A DNA stretch of 64,000 bases from an uncultured Oceanospirillaceae bacterium (lineage in GTDB: Bacteria > Pseudomonadota > Gammaproteobacteria > Pseudomonadales > Balneatricaceae): contig CAKZPE010000011.1 in assembly GCA_937138495.1 (NCBI GenBank), forward strand, positions 1 through 64,000, written 5' to 3'. The first letter of the stretch is position 1; each line of letters starts with the position of its first letter. The notes under the pieces are model-generated. The model was not told where the DNA came from and ran no database searches. It saw only the letters and a list, made by a program, of their open reading frames with translations. Shown piece after piece: positions 18,786 through 25,839 of the stretch. Both the position numbers and the translations under genes were made by a program.

Positions 18786-19079
18786 AGATATATTTTAGAA
18801 AGTTACGAAAAATAGTTCTCGAAGCCACTTGCTACAACAGCATTGGAATGGAAAGGATATGGAAACCTTCAAGTTGAATGCTTTCACTGCTATCAATACA
18901 AAAGGGGAAATTCGAGTAAACATCGAAAGTCCCACTTAGATATTTCTAAAAACTAGAATTTATCGTTGTTCTCTCAAAGAAACTCAAGACAGCTAAAAAA
19001 CATTAAATTTCATATAGTTAAAAAGATAGCTCTCAGAATCAATTGATCGGCAGTACTGAGATGAAAAGGATGGTAAATA
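18755..19079 (+). repeat. Diverged direct duplication of about 110 bases
   Basis: Segments at about 18755-18866 and 18970-19079 align along their length. Both open CTCTnnnAGAAACTCAnGACA and share AGATAG/AAATAG-nTCTC in the middle, and both end ATGnAAAGGAT. By eye about two thirds of positions match. The first copy ends at a possible 26-codon ORF (18859-18939), but the second has no equivalent. The function is unknown. Confidence 0.4.
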
Positions 19080-19096
19080 CTTAAATTAATAAGTTG

Positions 19097-19795
19097 TTAT
19101 TTCCATATTTCCGGCTTATCAATCGGCTTCTTACCAGTTTTTACTCGATCTGGTAACTGGGCGTTTATAAGCCACTGTTCCAGAACAGAAGTAACAGACC
19201 AAGTACAACGTTCAGATAACTCTTTCGACACACGACGTCCATCACCGTTTTCTTGTATTGGAAAAACAACCCCAATCGGTAAACTTGGATAATCTTCACG
19301 TAAACAGGATAAGACCGGCGACATATCTGAATCATTCGAACATAGAACAACCTGGTCACAATTTCCTTTTACTACGTCTCGGTAAATGCATAAAGAAAGC
19401 TGTACATCTGTTAACTTTTCTTCAAGCTTCCATACCCGGATTTTTTCAAAAGAATGGGGCCTTTTAGGACTAGAAGGACAATAAGGATAGACTGATGAAG
19501 GGCTCGGTAAATGATTTCCTAAAATAATTTCAAAGCTATTTTCTGGATTTGCATATTTCAAAGCTCGTAAAAATGCGCTCTGAGCATGTGCCGAAGCCTC
19601 TCCTTTTGGATGAAAGTTTGCTTTCGTAGGTGCTGTAAATAATTTTACAGTCAATTCTGTCGGCCTAAAGCCAGAATCAACAACCGGAAAAACTTCATTA
19701 AGAAACAAGGAATAGTAATCAATCCATTTGTAACTACTAGCTTTAAGCAGTCCGTAATAAAAGTTAAATCCATCTATATATACGATTGTTTTCAT
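19097..19795 (-). CDS. NYN-domain (PIN-like) putative RNase
   Basis: A 232-residue NYN/LabA-type protein. The first strand MKTIVYIDGFNFYYGLLK carries Asp8 and Asn11. Further conserved acidic residues are Asp130 and Asp140 (KLTDVQLSLCIYRDVVKG) and Asp155/Asp157 (LCSNDSDMSPVL), the arrangement of metal-dependent NYN ribonucleases. The C-terminal part (from about 185) is an extra helical domain. I start at the ATG at 19795, preceded by GAAAGGG. The alternative start at 19828 lies inside a terminator hairpin. The terminator and a candidate repeat RNA sit directly upstream, resembling type III toxin-antitoxin loci. The nuclease call is from family knowledge, and the toxin role is inferred. Confidence 0.8.
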   Translation of the reverse strand: MKTIVYIDGFNFYYGLLKASSYKWIDYYSLFLNEVFPVVDSGFRPTELTVKLFTAPTKANFHPKGEASAHAQSAFLRALKYANPENSFEIILGNHLPSPSSVYPYCPSSPKRPHSFEKIRVWKLEEKLTDVQLSLCIYRDVVKGNCDQVVLCSNDSDMSPVLSCLREDYPSLPIGVVFPIQENGDGRRVSKELSERCTWSVTSVLEQWLINAQLPDRVKTGKKPIDKPEIWK

Positions 19796-19813
19796 TTTCC
19801 CTTTCTCAAGCAC

Positions 19814-19837
19814 AAAAAAAGCCGCCATAAGGCAGCT
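19814..19837 (-). terminator. Rho-independent terminator between candidate RNA and NYN gene
   Basis: On the minus strand AGCTGCC, loop TTAT, GGCGGCT (one G-T pair) is followed by a run of seven T (19820-19814). It ends 18 bases before the NYN start codon, so the downstream gene would depend on read-through from any upstream promoter. Confidence 0.75.
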
Positions 19838-19850
19838 CTTTTCGACCGGT

Positions 19851-19983
19851 CCTCAGGTAAGTAGACTAACTTAATAGTGTTTACTAGAGGGCAGTAGTAT
19901 CCGGTTTGTATACGTGGGCCTCAGGGTGGTGTTCTAACTTAATAGAGCCAACTAGAGGGAAGTAGTATCCACGTACACTATCG
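19851..19983 (-). repeat. Tandem 68-bp repeat, two copies
   Basis: The plus strand copies start at 19851 and 19919, exactly 68 bases apart. Blocks identical in both are CCTCAGG, CTAACTTAATAG, ACTAGAGGG and AGTAGTATCC, while the spacers between them vary. The pattern of fixed blocks and free spacers suggests constraint on the RNA or DNA rather than recent duplication. Confidence 0.75.
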
Positions 19984-20046
19984 TCAGTAGTCTAGACTAG
20001 TCCGGGTCGATTGGCCTACGCCCTGACCTCTACTGCCGACCATATT

Positions 20047-20077
20047 AGTATATAAAAGCACTACTCTTGGTAGTAAA
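20047..20077 (-). promoter_or_regulatory. Putative promoter of the candidate RNA
   Basis: On the minus strand a good -10 TATACT (20052-20047) lies 19 bases after TTTACT (20077-20072). The spacing drops to 18 if the -35 is read as TTACTA. The -10 is strong and the -35 is weak. The predicted start near 20040 coincides with the base of the first RNA stem. Confidence 0.45.
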
Positions 20078-20150
20078 TTGTATCTAGCTATAGAGTTCAG
20101 CAACCGTAATTAATAATGACTAATAACCATTACTAATCAATACAATAAAG

Positions 20151-20249
20151 CTATGTAGTCTTAGACATTAGCCTGCGTTGTATAAGACCATCCTCTATGT
20201 ACTGCATAAGATCATTACGATCCATCCCTCTACTACGGAAGTACCCCAT
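20151..20249 (-). CDS. Possible small ORF upstream of the candidate RNA
   Basis: A 32-codon ORF starting MGYFRSRGMDRNDLMQYIED and ending in basic residues and a TAG. The composition looks protein-like and the frame stays open upstream without a start, into repeat copy B. No ribosome site is visible. It could be the tail of a destroyed gene, and I do not recognise it. Confidence 0.2.
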   Translation of the reverse strand: MGYFRSRGMDRNDLMQYIEDGLIQRRLMSKTT

Positions 20250-20290
20250 CAAATCAATGTATAAGCCACTTCGTTTGCAACAGCACGCGC

Positions 20291-20345
20291 GGGGCCAGGT
20301 CTTGCCTTTTGCTTGAACAAATAAGACGGAGTCGAATCTCCGCCA
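20291..20345 (+). repeat. Palindromic intergenic repeat, copy B (partial)
   Basis: GGGGCCAGGTCTTGCCTTTTGC matches the left block of copies A and C within a few bases. It is followed by a hairpin, CGGAG-TCGAAT-CTCCG, at the same place where copy C has GGGTCAA-AG-TTGACCC. The right half of the element is absent. It lies 19 bases before the stop of the DinB-like gene. Confidence 0.5.
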
Positions 20346-20363
20346 TCACACCTGTTTCACGCT

Positions 20364-20852
20364 TTACTGCCTACGCGCAGGTTCCTGATCGTGAATGTAG
20401 ATGCCATAACCATCTACAGGATGTGGAACACCTACCTGATCTAATGCGTTGGCGATTGAGCCTCTGTGATATGAACTGTGGCTAACAATATGGAACAGGA
20501 TTTCTTCAACCGATAGCTTACCGGCTTTACCGTCAGCAAAGGTGAATGCGATTGCCCTCTGCCCGGCTTCATTATTCAACGTATTGGCGTAATCCCGGTA
20601 CCACTGCCCCGATGCTATCAGCCTTTCGTTCAGCGCTTCAAAGGCGGGGACTATTTCGCTATTGGTGTGCTTATGGGGCACAGGTGAGTCGGTTAATCGT
20701 GCCTGAAATAGATCCTGCACGATCACCATGTGGTTAATCTGCTGGAGCATAAAGGCATATTCACGGGGAAAGGCTTCGCTGTCTACCTGCTCAATCGCAG
20801 CCAGGGTACGCTGGTCAGCCCATTGCTTGAACTTTATCCCTTCAACAATCAT
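20364..20852 (-). CDS. DinB-like family protein
   Basis: A 162-residue four-helix-bundle protein of the DinB/YfiT superfamily. The three metal-binding histidines are visible as INHMVIVQDLFQARL in the N-terminal half and HIVSHSSYHRGSIANALDQ in the C-terminal half. Members are metal-dependent enzymes or thiol transferases of mostly unknown substrate. I start at 20852, where AGGA is well spaced, rather than the ATG at 20858. GC content is closer to the core genome than to the gajAB region. It is followed upstream by an NTF2-like gene on the same strand. Confidence 0.8.
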   Translation of the reverse strand: MIVEGIKFKQWADQRTLAAIEQVDSEAFPREYAFMLQQINHMVIVQDLFQARLTDSPVPHKHTNSEIVPAFEALNERLIASGQWYRDYANTLNNEAGQRAIAFTFADGKAGKLSVEEILFHIVSHSSYHRGSIANALDQVGVPHPVDGYGIYIHDQEPARRQ

Positions 20853-20912
20853 CTTCATCCTGAATACCTTATTGGCTGCTCTTAAGCGGCTGACACGAAA
20901 AACACTGATTGT

Positions 20913-21311
20913 TTATTCCAGCACCTCAGAACTGATTGCCGTATCTTCTGATTCGATAACTTTAATCTCGCCATCAATCACGCCATAGGTTGTACGGTTC
21001 AGGGAGGTATCTTTAACCGTCATTCCCATCATGCGCATAATGGCTACGGTTTTTGTCTCCAGTGTTGCTCTGTTATTGTCCTGATCTACTAACAGGGAGA
21101 CCTGCTCACTGTTCACATCGGCAGTTTCCAGAGCCTGAAACGTCATCTTCAGCAGGCCGCGGTACTCCTCATATGTCACGCTTTTACCCTGAATGGTGAT
21201 ACAGGATGTCGGATGTATGTACTTTAATAACCCTGCTTCATCTTTGTTCACTAATGCCGTCTCAGTTTCCCGGCCGATCCTTTCGATAACGTCCTTATCC
21301 ATAACGGGCAT
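20913..21311 (-). CDS. NTF2-like (SnoaL/DUF4440-type) small protein
   Basis: A 132-residue protein with the cone-shaped NTF2-like pattern: helix DKDVIERIGRETETALVNKD, strand block LLKYIHPTSCITIQGKSVTY, and repeated beta strands NRATLETKTVAIMRMMGMTV and YGVIDGEIKVIESEDTA. Such folds serve as enzymes or ligand-binding modules, and no active site can be named. GGAG sits seven bases before the ATG at 21311. It may be co-transcribed with the DinB-like gene 60 bases downstream. Confidence 0.55.
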   Translation of the reverse strand: MPVMDKDVIERIGRETETALVNKDEAGLLKYIHPTSCITIQGKSVTYEEYRGLLKMTFQALETADVNSEQVSLLVDQDNNRATLETKTVAIMRMMGMTVKDTSLNRTTYGVIDGEIKVIESEDTAISSEVLE

Positions 21312-21346
21312 TCGATCACTCCAATATGCATATTGATAAAAATATA

Positions 21347-21560
21347 AGGGGCAGGTCTGTCCTTTTGCCAGAGCAAACGGGTCAAAGTTGACCCTCCACC
21401 TACACGCTCATAAAACCATTAGCCTTTCTGAAATACCAACATAATGGAATTCACCTGCCCAACTCACTCTAAGGTCTACCAACTTTCAATAACTTATGAA
21501 GGTGATTCATACTATATTGAATTTTTTTCCACTCAGAACAACATCTAACAATCCAAAAGC
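21347..21560 (+). repeat. Palindromic intergenic repeat, copy C, upstream of serA
   Basis: It opens with GGGGCAGGT (21349-21357), which is inverted as ACCTGCCC at 21453-21460, so the left block is bounded by inverted repeats. Hairpins TTTGC-CAGA-GCAAA and GGGTCAA-AG-TTGACCC lie inside. The right block (TGGAATTCACCTGCCCAACT onward) matches copy A at most positions for a further 60-100 bases. It marks the right end of the accessory island. The remaining 125 bases to serA presumably carry its promoter. Confidence 0.6.
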
Positions 21561-21685
21561 GACACACTTATGCTAATATGCGCCCCCTGATTGATGTATT
21601 CCGTCAGCGACACTGGTTTACATAGGTTTCGGCACGAGACTGAGCAGTCAGACCCTACAATTAGACATACTACGAGCTTCGGAAG

Positions 21686-22918
21686 ATGACCCAACATACA
21701 CCTCTGGATAAAAGCAAAATCAAAATTTTGCTGTTAGAGGGCGTTCACCAGTCCGCACTGGATACGCTAAACGCGCAAGGTTACACCAACATTGAATATC
21801 TGACCGGCTCCTTACCGGAAGATGAGCTGATTGAACGTATTAAAGATGTACGTTTTATCGGTATCCGTTCCCGCACCCAGCTGACTGAAAAAGTCTTTGC
21901 TGCTGCTGAAAAACTGATCTCCGTCGGTTGCTTCTGTATCGGCACCAACCAGGTGGATCTGAATGCTGCCATCCAGCGCGGTGTGGCGGTATTCAACGCC
22001 CCTTATTCCAACACCCGTTCGGTTGCCGAGCTGGTAATTGCGCAGTCCATCCTGCTGCTTCGCGGCGTACCGGAGAAGAGCGCTAAAGCCCACCGGGGTG
22101 TATGGCAGAAGTCGGCGAAAAACTCGTATGAAATCCGGGGTAAGAAACTGGGTATTGTCGGTTACGGCAGCATCGGTTCACAGCTGAGTGTCATGGCTGA
22201 GTCACTGGGTATGGAAGTGCTGTTCTACGATACCGTGACCAAACTGCCTCTGGGTAATGCGGTACAGGTTGGCAGCATGAAAGAGCTGCTGAATACCTGT
22301 GACATTATTTCCCTGCATGTTCCGGAAACCAAAGCCACCAAGAATATGATGGGCCCTGCTCAGTTTGCTGAAATGAAGCACGGTTCAATCTTCATTAACG
22401 CGGCCCGCGGCACCGTTGTGGATATCGATGCTCTGTGTGGTGCGTTAAGTGAACAGCGCCTGCTGGGTGCAGCAATTGATGTATTCCCGGTTGAACCACG
22501 CACGAATGACGATGAGTTCATCTCGCCGTTACGTGAGTTTGATAATGTGATCCTGACGCCACACGTGGGCGGTTCTACCATGGAAGCGCAGGAGAACATT
22601 GGCTATGAAGTGGCTGAAAAGCTGATCAAGTACAGTGATAACGGTACCTCTGTCAGCTCGGTTAACTTCCCTGAGGTTGCCCTGCCGGAGCATCCGGATG
22701 TTCACCGCCTGCTGCACATTCACGAGAACAAGCCGGGTGTGCTGACAGCCATCAACGAAGTGTTTTCTGAGAACAACATCAACATCAGTGGTCAGTATCT
22801 GCAAACTAACGAAACGGTTGGTTATGTAGTGATCGAGGTGGATGCAGACTGTTCAGACATGGCACTGAATAAGCTGAAGCACGTGCCAGGCACAATTCGC
22901 TGTCGCCGTCTGGTATAA
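21686..22918 (+). CDS. serA: D-3-phosphoglycerate dehydrogenase
   Basis: A 410-residue enzyme that oxidises 3-phosphoglycerate in the first step of serine synthesis. The NAD-binding motif reads LGIVGYGSIGSQLSVMAESL (GxGxxG), the active-site His/Glu region is in NVILTPHVGGSTMEAQENIG, and FINAARGTVVDIDAL is the family signature. A C-terminal ACT domain (about 338-410, HENKPGVLTAINEVFSENNI) gives feedback inhibition by serine. Length equals that of the E. coli enzyme. It is the first core gene right of the island and is monocistronic, with a terminator after it. Confidence 0.97.
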   Translation: MTQHTPLDKSKIKILLLEGVHQSALDTLNAQGYTNIEYLTGSLPEDELIERIKDVRFIGIRSRTQLTEKVFAAAEKLISVGCFCIGTNQVDLNAAIQRGVAVFNAPYSNTRSVAELVIAQSILLLRGVPEKSAKAHRGVWQKSAKNSYEIRGKKLGIVGYGSIGSQLSVMAESLGMEVLFYDTVTKLPLGNAVQVGSMKELLNTCDIISLHVPETKATKNMMGPAQFAEMKHGSIFINAARGTVVDIDALCGALSEQRLLGAAIDVFPVEPRTNDDEFISPLREFDNVILTPHVGGSTMEAQENIGYEVAEKLIKYSDNGTSVSSVNFPEVALPEHPDVHRLLHIHENKPGVLTAINEVFSENNINISGQYLQTNETVGYVVIEVDADCSDMALNKLKHVPGTIRCRRLV

Positions 22919-22954
22919 CCGCTGTCAGAGATCACTGCCAGTTTTAAACAAAAA

Positions 22955-22978
22955 GCACTGCTATGGCGGTGCTTTTTT
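22955..22978 (+). terminator. Terminator after serA
   Basis: GCACTGC (22955-22961), loop TATG, GCGGTGC (22966-22972), then six T, with A-rich sequence in front. Confidence 0.85.
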
Positions 22979-23270
22979 ATACCCTGCTTCCAGCTAGAAA
23001 CCTTCAGTAAACAGACACAAAACTCAAATTGGTTAGGCATATTGCCCAAGTTGACAGGTGTATGTTTTTTGCAATGGCAATTTTTTAGCCCACCACGCTA
23101 AAAACCCCGTCATTACTGCTGATAACGACATGAATGATCAATTAATGTGCAGTTTTTATTTTCACCTGACTGTATATAGATTATTCTATAAGTGGGACTA
23201 GAAAAACGTGCTGCACACAGGACATGCTGGCACAGACACACGATGATGAATCGATGGAGTGATAGGTAAG
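22979..23270. other. Intergenic stretch between serA and a zinc-ribbon gene
   Basis: No gene is supported here, and the reverse 75-codon ORF (22822-23049) overlaps serA and is a shadow. An AT-rich section near 23150-23200 (TATATAGATTATTCTATAAG) probably contains the promoter of the gene at 23271. Nothing else stands out. Confidence 0.4.
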
Positions 23271-23489
23271 ATGGAAAACAAGCGTTTATGCAGTGACTGC
23301 TTCATACTGGTACGGCGCCAACTGGTAACGTTGCACGAGAATCTGGTTGAAAGAAACCACGTGTTCAATGACACCATTTATGAATGCCAGTCTTGTAAGC
23401 ACCTGATCCGGCTTTCACATGTACCACATCAGTGGAGTGTGATGGATCCTGTTGAAGAAGATATCCATCACGATATGAAGACCGCCTGA
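23271..23489 (+). CDS. Small zinc-ribbon-like protein
   Basis: A 72-residue protein with two CxxC knuckles, CSDC near the N-terminus (RLCSDCFILVRRQ) and CQSC (ECQSCKHLIRLSH), about 38 residues apart. This spacing fits a single zinc ribbon. The acidic tail is MDPVEEDIHHDMKT. I start at the ATG at 23271, preceded by AGGTAAG, rather than the GTG at 23259. It is a single gene with its own terminator. The function is unknown, and binding to nucleic acid or protein is equally possible. Confidence 0.65.
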   Translation: MENKRLCSDCFILVRRQLVTLHENLVERNHVFNDTIYECQSCKHLIRLSHVPHQWSVMDPVEEDIHHDMKTA

Positions 23490-23500
23490 TCACTGAAAAC

Positions 23501-23526
23501 CAGCCTGCACAGCAGGCTGTTTTTTT
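23501..23526 (+). terminator. Terminator after the zinc-ribbon gene
   Basis: A perfect 8-bp stem CAGCCTGC / GCAGGCTG (23501-23508 and 23512-23519) with loop ACA is followed by seven T. Confidence 0.88.
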
Positions 23527-23696
23527 ATCTGCTGATATATTCAGCCCCCTCTCATGCGCCTTGCAGAAAGGTCAGCCAGGCTTCCCGCCAGTCCGTACAT
23601 TTAATGAGCAAAAACGGCCAGCAATGATGCCCGGCCGTTCCGCAGTAAACACCCAGAGTATCTGCACAGCTTTATCCACAGATATTCTGTATAACT

Positions 23697-24614
23697 CTAT
23701 TCCTTCGTGTGATTCATCCCGAAGTACATCACCTGTTCGTTCATGTCTTTTATCTTTTCAGGGTTCAGCACCAGACGGGATGTTTGGAGTTTATCCACAT
23801 TTGGCTGAGCATCGACCCATTCATCCGCACTGCTGAGGGTTGTCAGCACACTGCTGGCACCTTTGGTGTAATAATGGCCGGGAATCACCACCTTGGGGTT
23901 GTAACGGTCCAGTGCAGTGTCCACATCTTCATAGCTGAGAATATGCTGCGAGCCGTCGATATTCATGATCAGCACATCCACCGTCTTCAGCACATCTTCC
24001 ACATGGTCGGCAGGAATAGGCCGGTTATCCCCCCAGTGCGCAATTTTAATGCCGCCGGTTTCAATCACCTGGATGTAATTATCCATGTGCAGGAAATTCT
24101 CTTTGGCACAGAAGTCCTGACCGAATTCTTCATCAGCTTCGGTCCACTTGTACCAGCCTTTGGACGCACACATGTGCTTATCCGCCAACCCAGTGACTTT
24201 TACATCTCCCAGTTTGTATTCACCGGATAAACGCTCCAGCACCTGAATCGCATGGGGGCGATATACAGCATCATGGTCAAAGTGTGCATGGGTCGACAGC
24301 ACCAGATCGACCGGCACTTCCGGAAATTCTTCCGGGAACCAGACGCCCCAGTAGCCGGACGGGTCATTACGCCAGGGATCAATCATAATTTTCAGACCGT
24401 CCGGCGAGGTAATACGAAACGCCATATGGCCAAAAAAGTCGATGGTCACATCGCCCGGCTTAGTCGGATCTCCCCCATTTTTCTGGGCTTCAATGACATT
24501 GTTATTGTTCTCGGTGAAGGTCCACGAACGGGACTCTGCCTGTACACCGCCGGTCAGGCTACATGCCAGTAACGCGGGGGCAAAATAGCGAATCAGTTTG
24601 TTGTTTTTATTCAT
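23697..24614 (-). CDS. Exported metallo-beta-lactamase-fold hydrolase
   Basis: A 305-residue protein with a cleavable signal peptide (basic MNKNNKLIR, hydrophobic core, GGVQA before residue 27), so it is periplasmic. The metal site is LSTHAHFDHDAVYRP (HxHxDH), with further ligands in AHWGDNR and VIPGHYYTKGA. The DFFGHMAFRITSPDGLKIMIDPW segment resembles UlaG/RomA-like members of the superfamily. Two to three cysteines (MCASKGW, DFCAKE) are present. The substrate cannot be deduced. GGAGATAATC precedes the ATG. The LuxR regulator gene upstream on the same strand is 125 bases away and may control it. Confidence 0.8.
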   Translation of the reverse strand: MNKNNKLIRYFAPALLACSLTGGVQAESRSWTFTENNNNVIEAQKNGGDPTKPGDVTIDFFGHMAFRITSPDGLKIMIDPWRNDPSGYWGVWFPEEFPEVPVDLVLSTHAHFDHDAVYRPHAIQVLERLSGEYKLGDVKVTGLADKHMCASKGWYKWTEADEEFGQDFCAKENFLHMDNYIQVIETGGIKIAHWGDNRPIPADHVEDVLKTVDVLIMNIDGSQHILSYEDVDTALDRYNPKVVIPGHYYTKGASSVLTTLSSADEWVDAQPNVDKLQTSRLVLNPEKIKDMNEQVMYFGMNHTKE

Positions 24615-24739
24615 GATTATCTCCTGCTACCGCACGCCGGGCCGAATTACCCGACGCAGGAGAAACTATCATTGAATAATTTATTCCCGCGTAGAAGCAG
24701 GGGAAAATAGGTGATAAATAAGGGGGAAGCCCCCTATAT

Positions 24740-25690
24740 TTACTGATTACCCACCAGCAAAAACTGCTTAAGGGTAACGCTTGAACGGGCCAGCCCCAGC
24801 TTTTCACGGATATTGCGCCGATGAAAATCAATGGTGCTTTTTTCCAGATGCATTTTCTGGGCAATCGCCTTGCTGGATAACCCGTTACCAATCGCTACAG
24901 CAACTTGCTGCTCTGTAGGGGTTAACCGCGCCAGTGACGTATTATAAGGGTGCCGAACCGCTCCCAGCTGCTCGCGGATACGGTTAAGATATTCTATCTG
25001 CTCAGCTGTCAGCCCGCTGCTTTCCAGCTTCCGTAACCAGGGTTGTAGCAAGTGCTCGATGCTGGCATAAATTTCAGTTTCCAGTGCCTGCTTGTCCTGC
25101 TCCCGCTGGTTGAGCAGCACCCGCATGGCAGTGTTAATTTCGTCAAGATCATTCGCCCGGGCACGTACTTCAAAGCGCTGCTGTTGCAAGGCCTGTTCCA
25201 GTGCCTGCTGCTCGGAACGCTGTTGCTGATGCTGATACAGGAATGCGAGATCACCATTCACCAACCCCTGAAATTCTTCCAGCAACCCCTGATACTGTTG
25301 TGCCTGCATGTTGTGCCGCACATCTAATACACACAGGGTGCCGAAGGCGTCGCCGTCCGGCCAGTTGAGGGGATAGCCCAGATAGAACGACAGCCCCAAC
25401 ACCATATCCGGGTTATCTTTCCATTCTTTATCCCGCTGAGCATCAGTAACAAGCAGCGGTTCCCGGGTGTCGATTACCCGGTCGCAGTAAAGGCCGCAGT
25501 TTCGGGGGTTTTCTTCGTGGGCACGGTAGGGGTTACCGGTGGTGTCACTGCTCACCAGCATTTCTATATCCCGGGGTTTAATCCGGGTGATCAGAGCAGC
25601 GGGGGTATCGGTGATACGCCCCATCAGGTCCACCAGACGCTGCCAGCGGGCCAGCATCGGTACGGGAATTTCAGGTTTTACCTGCGACAT
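24740..25690 (-). CDS. GAF-domain LuxR-family transcriptional regulator
   Basis: A 316-residue regulator. Residues about 10-155 form a GAF-like sensor (PAALITRIKPRDIEMLVSS to GTLCVLDVR). Residues about 160-215 form a glutamine-rich coiled coil, and the C-terminal LuxR helix-turn-helix starts LARLTPTEQQVAVAIGNGLS and continues KAIAQKMHLEKSTIDFHRRN. The GAF ligand is unknown. It lies upstream of the exported hydrolase on the same strand, the most likely local target. Confidence 0.85.
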   Translation of the reverse strand: MSQVKPEIPVPMLARWQRLVDLMGRITDTPAALITRIKPRDIEMLVSSDTTGNPYRAHEENPRNCGLYCDRVIDTREPLLVTDAQRDKEWKDNPDMVLGLSFYLGYPLNWPDGDAFGTLCVLDVRHNMQAQQYQGLLEEFQGLVNGDLAFLYQHQQQRSEQQALEQALQQQRFEVRARANDLDEINTAMRVLLNQREQDKQALETEIYASIEHLLQPWLRKLESSGLTAEQIEYLNRIREQLGAVRHPYNTSLARLTPTEQQVAVAIGNGLSSKAIAQKMHLEKSTIDFHRRNIREKLGLARSSVTLKQFLLVGNQ

Positions 25691-25839
25691 TACAAAAACC
25701 TCTGCTGTTATTTTTATCGGTTTTTATAGCGTGCGTGAGTAGCACGGTTGCTTACATACTACTAAGCAATGCCGTATTTCGAAAGAAGCCCGGTTAAACC
25801 GGGCTTCAATTAATCGTCTGAACAGCAGTCATTCACCGC

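Larger units (their letters stand above)
19814..20040 (-). ncRNA. Candidate structured RNA with two 68-nt repeats upstream of the NYN gene
   Basis: The proposed transcript starts near 20040, seven bases after a TATACT -10 element, and ends at the terminator at 19814 (about 227 nt). Its first bases form the base of a long stem: CTACTGCCGAC (20030-20040) against ATCGTCAGTAG (19980-19990), with one internal mismatch. Two tandem repeat units follow, then the terminator. Repeat 1 is closed by a 10-bp stem (19969-19978 with 19908-19917). Repeat 2 is closed by CCGGT/ACCGG (19901-19905 with 19845-19849). No ORF of note lies within it. It resembles the antitoxin RNAs of type III toxin-antitoxin loci, but has no recognised homology. 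Confidence 0.5.

Noticed and set aside
18859-18939. 26-codon ORF (METFKLNAFTAINTKGEIRV...) with AAAGGA upstream
   Set aside because: The ribosome site is plausible, but the duplicate segment near 19070 does not keep the frame and the peptide matches nothing I know. Too weak to call.
19097-19828. Longer NYN protein starting at 19828
   Set aside because: The ATG lies in the loop of the terminator hairpin and the T run would encode AAFFV. The ATG at 19795 has GAAAGGG in front and begins with the family's first strand.
19851-19983. Tandem repeats as a CRISPR array
   Set aside because: Only two units, the conserved blocks alternate with short variable spacers of unequal length, and no cas genes are present.
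20318-20345. tRNA or tmRNA 3' end (CGGAG-TCGAAT-CTCCG then CCATCACACC)
   Set aside because: It resembles a T-arm, but the loop is six bases, no acceptor or other arms exist upstream, and the same position in repeat copies A and C is occupied by unrelated hairpin sequence. It belongs to the repeat.
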